Below, one piece after another: positions 58,361-64,000 of a stretch of DNA of 64,000 bases. A program made the translations under genes and the position numbers. Source of the stretch: Oscheius onirici (lineage: Eukaryota > Nematoda > Chromadorea > Rhabditida > Rhabditidae); NCBI GenBank assembly GCA_932521025.1, contig OW051470.1:5876501-5940500 (forward strand). The letters are read 5' to 3'. The notes under the pieces were generated by a model, which did not search any database, had not been told where the DNA came from, and saw nothing but the letters and a program-made list of their open reading frames with translations. The stretch's first letter is position 1. The number at the start of each line of letters is the position of its first letter.

Positions 58361-60240
58361 CTACAGACAGTAAATGACAAAGTCTTGTTCTTCATCGCTT
58401 GACGGAACTTGTTGAAGACTCCGAGTTGCCATTGGACGCTCGTCTACCACAATGAAAGAGGCCGTCTTTGCTCGAGTGAATTCCCTAAACATTGAGTATT
58501 TACAACATTGATACGAACGTACAAGGGAGTTAGTGTTGCTAGTGGAGTGGGCTCGGGAGTGAGAATTGCCTCGATCTGTTCTTGTCTGGAGATTGTGAGT
58601 TGAGTGGGACGAGAGAGTGGAGACGGGGGCACGGAACGAGAGACGTTCTTGGAGTCGGCTGTCGAACTGCGGATCTTCTGAAAGAGCTTTTGAAAACACT
58701 TTGACATTCAACTGAAGACAAAGTGGAGAAATGTAGATAGTGCTTCATCCACATCGCCACTTTACCCAAGTTCTGCTGGATTACTCTTACTTTCATTTGA
58801 ACCCTTTACTTTTCGCGTGATTCATCGCTTATCGTAAAAACATAAACGATATCGCGAAAATATTACTACCTGAGAAAAATAGATCTGATTACTCACTCTG
58901 CCTGTAGAAGTGATCGGAAGATTTCGTTCACTGAATGGAGCCGGCTGGTAGACTCTTCCCTCCATTTCGCTGAGAGTCAAGCCCGAATCACTTCGGCCAT
59001 TCTTCTTCAGAATACCGCGAATCTGACGCTCTTCCGACTTTTCTCTGTAACGTTTGAGAAGCTCCGGGTCGACATAGCTCGGATTGACGATCTTCGTTCG
59101 ACTCGAACTCGTTCCCCTAAACTGAATACTGAATCTTGTATATTTTTTGAACATACATTGAATCAGTCATCGTCCCGTATGCACTACTAGCTGGTGTTAT
59201 TGCCGCAGAACGAGGACCGTAGCCCAGGTTGTAAACTATATTTCCTTCAAGAAAAGGTTTTCGACTTGCGATAAGCTTACCGTGACTGGCAGAATGACTG
59301 TTCTTTACAGGGGTCTGCCACTCTACCGGCAGCTGGGGTCGTATTTTCATCCTGTACAGGTGATCGCTGTGTCGTAACTGATTCTCTAAAGACAATCCAA
59401 TGACGGAAGACTTTTCCTTACCAGTTGTTGGATGAATGACATGGTCCAAAGGGCTTGGAAGAGTCTGAAAAAGTTGATGTCTTCAGGCTTTCAGTCTCCA
59501 ACTTGTCTTCACTACGAAATCGATTACTCCCATTAGCTACTTTGACGAGTCATAATTTCTATGATCAGGAGAGGCAATTAAGTTGTAGATTTGAATTTTG
59601 TTTTGTCACAAGGTTGGCAACGCCCTTCCAGGGCTAAAGTAGAAATTCATGACTTCGCTCTGTTACGGAGCCCTGTCATGGTTTCTTTTTCATTCCTCCT
59701 TTGTTACTCTCCTCTTCCAAGAAACTACCAAAGTCATAAGAACCCTTCGCGCACTTGCTTGTCCTGTCGCGACTTGTTAAAAACTAATTTGCGCACAAAG
59801 CTCCTCCCTTATCCTCAATTAGAGCTTCAGACAGACTAACACACAGAGACGCGAGAGCAATTTAAAGTAGGTAGAGATATTTCATCGAGTGGCTGCTTAT
59901 CGTTAGTTTATCAATCGATTTCCTGGTGCTCTCAAAAGAATTGAACTCACATGGATATTGGAATACGAGTTCAGTCGATGATTCCTCGGAAGAGTTTGAA
60001 ATCCGAATCCTTCACTCTGACTTCTGTAAACAACTGTAAACATCTGGAAACAATTACCTATGAAAAGAAGTTTGATTGGTACGATTTGGAGTCTGAATTG
60101 GAACGTCCTCTCTACCAATGTGGAACCTGTGTCTGAAAGCAACTGTTCGATGTTTACTACGACTAAACTCACTGAAAATTGGTTGGAGCACTGATCTCAA
60201 TTTCTTTCGTCTTCCTTTTCTGCTTACGCCCGAAACCCAT
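58361..60240 (-). CDS. CRIB-domain protein, probable Cdc42/Rac effector
   Basis: Exons (minus): 60240-60173, 60132-60058, 60023-59951, 59464-59422, 59385-59281, 59235-59157, 59116-58897, 58677-58523, 58484-58361; 313 residues. A basic start (MGFGRKQKRKTKEIE) leads into a CRIB motif split by an intron: ISAPTNF-QHRFHIG, matching the consensus I-S-x-P-x(2-4)-F-x-H-x-x-H-[VI]-G that binds GTP-loaded Cdc42/Rac. The rest is Ser/Pro-rich with no kinase, WH1 or SH3 domain: VDPELLKRYREKSEERQ, GLTLSEMEGRVYQPAPF, SSDEEQDFVIYCL at the end. So it is an adaptor-like effector rather than PAK, WASP or ACK. The 486-nt intron 59465-59950 is long because it holds a repeat copy (59609-59740). ATG follows TTTTTTAG by three bases. 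Confidence 0.75.
59609..59740 (+). repeat. dispersed repeat, copy 2, inside a CRIB-gene intron
   Basis: The left part GGTTGGCAACGCCCTTCCAG is also found inverted at about 18826-18850 and 21283-21306. The right part (from TGACTTCGCTCTGTTACGGA to AAACTACC) matches 18130-18235. A short interspersed element is likely; a tRNA head is not obvious. Confidence 0.6.
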
Positions 60241-60710
60241 TGCCTAAAAAACATTGTTGATAAAAGACCTTTAAAAAGCTGGCTGCCCAAAAGATGGCGG
60301 AAATCGCAACTAGCCTTAGGAATTCAACGGGGGTGTGTCTGATAAGAAAATCTGCTTTGGAACAGCACAAAGTGACGAAATTTGTGAACTAAACTTTGGA
60401 TACTTCTCACTGTTACGAAGTGAACATTCAGACAGTTGTATAAGAGCATGATTCAGAAAAAGAAGGAGGGACAATGGCCGTACTCACTAACAAATGGTAA
60501 ACAATGGTTACATGAGTCTCCTTCCACTTTATTGAAGAAAGATAACCGACAGGGAGTCTCTTTCCATTTGAATACTTCGGAACGGGAGAAAGTGAGAATT
60601 CGGGAGAAGACCATGGCTGTTATCAGTGGAATCAATAGTTTTCCAGCGCCTCCTCGAATTCCATGTGATTGTCAAGTTTATTCAACTTTATTCTTAGAAA
60701 ACGGAAAGTA
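60241..60710. other. 3' region of the receptor locus and CRIB-gene promoter
   Basis: Both flanking genes are on the minus strand. Two AATAAA signals for the last receptor cassette lie at 60687-60692 and 60677-60682 (minus), just after its stop. The TTTTTTAG trans-splice-like site of the CRIB gene is at the other end. A 92-codon plus-strand frame here is not supported. Confidence 0.45.
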
Positions 60711-61584
60711 TTAACAACGATCGTCTCCGTGCTCTAAATAAGGCAATCGATGAGATTTGGCCAAAAGAATGATCCAGAAAAGAGTATTGAAAATGGTAAA
60801 AGTTGCCGGGAAGATGATTCTACTGGCAATGTCAATGTGACTATGTTTGACACAATATGCTCTCGGCTGCTTGACGACGGCTATGATCGAAGTACCGGCT
60901 AGATTGCAAGTACATTCCGCCAATCGGGCATCTGCCAGAAGGTCTGGAGTGTGTGGGACTGTTCTGTGCTCCATCTTTCTTTCCTTCCTCTTACGGTCTT
61001 CGTTCTTTTTCTGCAAAATTCTTCTATTTATAAAAAATATTTAACAAACCTTGCTGTAAGCAACGCAAGCAAACTCGATCAGAGCCAAAACGACGAGAAG
61101 ATAGCAGAATCCGAGGTAGACGTCGACAGCCTTGACATAGGCAACTGGAGGCAGTCGTCTGTTGGTACCAGTCATCAGATGAGTTTCCGTGAGAACAGTC
61201 ATTACTCCGAGAAAGGTTCGAGCTGGAGCCGAATCTCTCGAAATCCAGAAGGAGACCTAAACTTTCAATCTTTTCGATCAGACTCCAGACTGACCCATGA
61301 AATACAGACTACCAGAGCAGCAGGAACAAAGCTTTGAAGCAGATAGAAACCCGACTCGCGATCAAAGATGAATCCGACCCATAGACGACAGTAGGACCCT
61401 ACAAAATCTTCAGTCTAGTCAAGAGTCAAGTACTCACCGGAAGCAGTTGTGGCCAGTGTGCGATTGACACAGATTTGAGCGTACTTGAAAGACGGAAGCT
61501 CAATATTTTCGATTTTGACCGGGTCACATCCAGCGTTCTTCTCCCCGCACCAAGTGTATTCCAAAGTATCCATCGAATAAGCAT
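60711..61584 (-). CDS. Cys-loop receptor C-terminal cassette 3 (ACC-like pore)
   Basis: Exons (minus): 61584-61438, 61398-61295, 61256-61050, 61010-60711. Encodes only the last part of the extracellular domain and TM1-TM4: LEYTWCGEK, IELPSFKYAQICVNRT, GFYLLQSFVPAALVVCISW (TM1), APARTFLGVMTVLTETHLMT (TM2), AVDVYLGFCYLLVVLALIEF (TM3), and IDIASRIIFPATFTIFNTLF (TM4). The Pro-Ala-Arg before TM2 predicts an anion channel. The TM2 and long cytoplasmic loop (HTPDLLADARLAECTCNL) look like the acetylcholine-gated chloride (ACC/LGC-46) group rather than GABA receptors. The first exon begins at an acceptor in phase 1 (AT-GCT-TAT) with no ligand-binding exons between it and cassette 2. Either a 3' cassette of the unc-49-type locus or a 5'-truncated gene. 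Confidence 0.8.
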
Positions 61585-61854
61585 CTATTTAGTTGGTTTA
61601 TTGTGAAGAAAATACACTACCCAATGAATTAAACGCCTAAGATGCCGTATGTACACATAGAGAGCAAAAGAACAGAGAGCTTTTTTTTGAGCAGGAGGAC
61701 ATGCAGCGCGCGGCGCCACAAACCGAGTTTTAGCACGCTGCATCACAAGTGAATATGATTATGCTTTTTGAGGAGGGAAGACTGGACCGGGAAAACACTG
61801 TTCAGAACAACCCAGAGAGAAGAACCAGGAGATGCACCAGGAGGGAAAGAGAGT
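61585..61854. other. spacer between receptor cassettes 2 and 3
   Basis: Non-coding. On the minus strand an AATAAA at 61602-61597 lies only about 12 nt before the acceptor of cassette 3, so cleavage for cassette 2 and splicing into cassette 3 would compete for nearly the same place. Confidence 0.5.
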
Positions 61855-63177
61855 CTAATGGTCAGTATCGATGGGGGACCAGTCTTCTGTCCCGACGTTT
61901 GCTGAACGGGCTGACAAAACGGTCATGATCGTCCAGTATAAGACTGAAAGCTTGACATGAGAACGGAACCTCTGAACGAACCGTTGAAACCAATAAAGAC
62001 GATCGGGAAGAAGGATCGACTGTACTTGTCGATAATAGCTGGTGTTAGGCGACATGTTTTCGAGGCCTGAACTGGAATTCCCATTTATAGTTGATTCTTG
62101 ATACCTTCTTTGGTCGTCCAAATGGTGCTGGCCACAGAGTGTGTGGAGCATCTGGCACTAGCCTTGGATGTTGTATCAACGGAATTCTGAAGATGACTGT
62201 CATCAGTGGAAAGATGAATAGCGTACGTTCTGCAATCACAGTCGGCCGGAATCTCCATAAGTTGGTGCATAGATGAGTTGTTGGCCCCGTAGTAGAGATC
62301 AGCCTGAATCAGATGAGCTACTCAAAACTCTCAACATACATTGGTAAAACTTTTGGCAGGAGTAGAGTTTTGGGACAAAAAGGCCATCTCGAAGGACTGA
62401 AACAGACGGGTTACTGACAACAGGACTGGATTATAGAGACGGACAGTCAGACTCACATTGTTGTTCGGCTGTTTGGGAGACGTGTTCTGGAACATGGGCA
62501 TCTCCGTCCTCTGCTGTGCTTCTGCCTAAATTTTGATTTTCTGAATTTTCTCTGAGTTCTGACCTGTTTCCTCTTTTTCTCCCTCCTCAACGCTATCCGT
62601 TTGTTCAGATAGGAAACGACAGCGTATTCGACCAAACTCGCGAAAACCATGACGAAGCAAAAGTTGAGAAAGACGTCCAGTCCTTTCACATAACTCACTT
62701 TCGGCATCGAGTTCTAAATTTGTTCTTTCATAACGAACAAAAAAACTGACGTTGGTTGTTGTGATGAGAGTGGTCATTGTCAAGACAGTAGTTACTCCGA
62801 GACCAACTCGAGCCGGCGAGGCTTCCCTATTGAGCCAGAAGGACACCCACTAAAGGTGCCTATTCTCCATGTTAGACTCAAACTTACAGAAATTGTAACG
62901 ATAAGAACGGAAGGAATAACAATGTTCATGAGATAGAACCCGAGATTTCGAATGAGCAACACTTCGAAGTGGAGTCTGACGTAAGAACCTAAACCAACTT
63001 TATTTCGTATATCAAAAAAAAGTTTACCTGAGGAGGTAGTCGCCTGAGTAGTGTTGACGTTGTAGCTAGTCTGTGCGAACTGAGGCAAGGTGAAAGCGTC
63101 GAATGCGACCGCCGTGTGTCTCTTTTCACCCTTTTTTTTACCCCAAAAGTAGTCAATATCGGCCGTCGTGTAACCAT
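61855..63177 (-). CDS. unc-49: UNC-49B-like GABA receptor C-terminal cassette 2
   Basis: Exons (minus): 63177-63028, 62988-62888, 62849-62751, 62713-62564, 62525-62457, 62396-62340, 62303-62227, 62186-62105, 62066-61982, 61943-61855. Codes for the end of the ligand-binding domain ([20 protein letters not shown]), TM1 ([18 protein letters not shown]), TM2 ([20 protein letters not shown]), TM3 ([20 protein letters not shown]), a long loop ([54 protein letters not shown]) and TM4 ([20 protein letters not shown]). The loop and TM2 are very close to C. elegans UNC-49B, the muscle GABA-gated chloride channel. It starts at a phase-1 acceptor (AT-GGT-TAC) with no N-terminal exons: cassette 1 ends only 82 bp upstream. 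Frame intact over ten exons. Confidence 0.9.
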
Positions 63178-63259
63178 CTGCAATAGTTTTCGGTCAATTC
63201 GGTATTTAGCCAAAAGCCACAAAAGTTAGCGCCAAGTAGGAGTTGCACCAGGTTTATTG
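63178..63259. other. 82-bp spacer between receptor cassettes 1 and 2
   Basis: Holds the AATAAA (63258-63253, minus strand) just after the cassette 1 stop and the TATTGCAG acceptor of cassette 2. There is no room for a promoter plus a ligand-binding domain, which argues that cassette 2 depends on exons further right. Confidence 0.6.
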
Positions 63260-63835
63260 TCAAAAGTCCGTCTTGTAGGACTCTTCACGACTCAATTTGA
63301 TGAAGTAACTCCAATATCCGATGTTAAATATGACAAAGATGGTCGGAAAGATGCTCCGACTGTACTTGTCGATCCGAGAAGGCCGTGGTAGCCAAGCCAT
63401 GAGATCTCGCCAATTGCGATGTGTCCTGAGAAAGATAATAGATGGACGAGAGTCGCGAATGGACTCTTTTGGAAAAGGAGAAGGAGGACACAGACACTCC
63501 TAAACAAACTTGCTCTACCTCTGGTCTGGCTACAGTACCTTGACAAGAATCTGTGGACGTTGAGCGTTTGGAAGAAAGAGAGGACTCGTATGATCTGTAG
63601 AGGAATAGAATGGTCGATAGCCCTGGTTATAGAAAGCAGCTGGAACAGAGGTTGCTCTAGTCGGAGGACCATCTGGAGAGCCCAACAACGGAGCTCTAAA
63701 GTTTTTCTTGGCCAAAGAGAGTATAAACTTACCGAGACTCTTTCCTCTGTGTCGCCATCAACTTCATTCTCTTGTTGATGTAACCAACAGCTGCGTATTC
63801 GAGCAACGAGCAGAAGACCATCATGAAACAGACGC
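63260..63835 (-). CDS. unc-49: GABA receptor C-terminal cassette 1, continues past the window
   Basis: Exons seen (minus): 63835-63733, 63695-63539, 63499-63260. They encode TM3 (GVCFMMVFCSLLEYAAVGYI, then NKRMKLM), the cytoplasmic loop (SPDGPPTRATSVPAAFYNQG, then ECLCPPSPFPKESIRDS) and TM4 (RNWRDLMAWLPRPSRIDKYS, then SIFPTIFVIFNIGYW) to the end YKTDF. TM3 and TM4 are of GABA/glycine receptor type. TM1-TM2 and the ligand-binding domain must lie to the right of 63835, mostly beyond the window; I see no clear TM2 exon in 63836-64000. A 39-nt intron (63500-63538) restores the frame. AATAAA begins one base after the TGA stop. Confidence 0.85.
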
Positions 63836-64000
63836 CTGAAAAAAGTCCTTTTCTCTTGGATTTTATTAGTCTCTCGGCAACTGTTATGATCATGTCGGAC
63901 AAGCTCTGTTGGCGCAATTCGGACCACGTGCCGGCGTCAGTTGTTCGACAAATTGCTGTCGAGGCGAGATGTACTACCGTTGATTTGCATAGACCTCGTT
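63836..64000 (-). other. probable intron of the receptor gene at the window edge
   Basis: Ends (minus sense) with a TTTTTTCAG acceptor at the TM3 exon. No TM2 (PAR...) or TM2-TM3 loop motif (LP-x-V-S-Y) is readable in any frame, so it is taken as intronic. Confidence 0.4.

Noticed and set aside
60436-60714. 92-codon plus-strand frame next to the receptor locus
   Set aside because: Lies over the 3' UTR of cassette 3 on the other strand; no codon bias, domain or splice sites.
62072-62303. Contiguous exon reading through the cytoplasmic loop of receptor cassette 2
   Set aside because: That frame gives unfamiliar sequence and a stop; adding a 40-nt intron (62187-62226) recovers the UNC-49B loop ([21 protein letters not shown]).

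Overview
The window is nuclear DNA of a nematode, probably not Caenorhabditis. Reasons: (i) an unc-49-type GABA receptor locus on the right edge, with tandem alternative C-terminal cassettes; (ii) almost every gene has an AG splice acceptor 0-30 bases before its ATG, as expected for spliced-leader trans-splicing; (iii) most introns are 34-45 nt and end in TTTCAG, TTTTAG or similar; (iv) genes are dense with tiny 3' UTRs. I cannot name the species. Intron positions below were placed by reading frame, splice sites and family similarity. For every model where I list a full exon set, the exon lengths sum to an intact frame.

Layout. 0.5-15.6 kb holds conserved genes: clathrin heavy chain (5' end outside the window), a doublecortin-like kinase with a possible gene nested in one intron, two tandem uridine phosphorylases on the minus strand, an RCC1-type Ran exchange factor and, 139 bp after it, an HMG-box protein (possible operon). 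15.6-31.5 kb is repeat-rich. It holds an inverted duplication with a 30-bp minisatellite, a COX5A pseudogene, a second pseudogene-like frame broken by one TGA, hAT, Merlin and Tc1-like remnants, and a series of foldback or MITE elements. One intact RING-finger gene (26.1-27.9 kb) sits inside this stretch.

31.6-60.2 kb is again gene-dense: cullin-1, a GT25 collagen galactosyltransferase with a KDEL end, an STK16-type kinase, EAK-7/mEAK7, a large foldback element, a LENG8-like SAC3-domain protein, a PCBP-like KH protein with unusually long non-coding flanks, a Diaphanous-type formin with two alternative first exons, an SRA1-like Q/P-rich protein and a CRIB-domain protein. 60.7-64.0 kb carries three consecutive Cys-loop receptor C-terminal cassettes on the minus strand. 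At least two lack any ligand-binding half of their own, so one N-terminal half lying beyond the right edge is probably spliced to alternative C-termini.

Biologically the genes are housekeeping (vesicle coats, Ran cycle, SCF ubiquitin ligase, nucleoside salvage, mRNA export and binding), cytoskeletal signalling (formin, CRIB protein, DCLK) and inhibitory neurotransmission. Apart from possible operonic pairs, I see no sign that neighbours form one pathway. The strongest candidates for an unusual system are the receptor cassette locus and the nested foldback elements.
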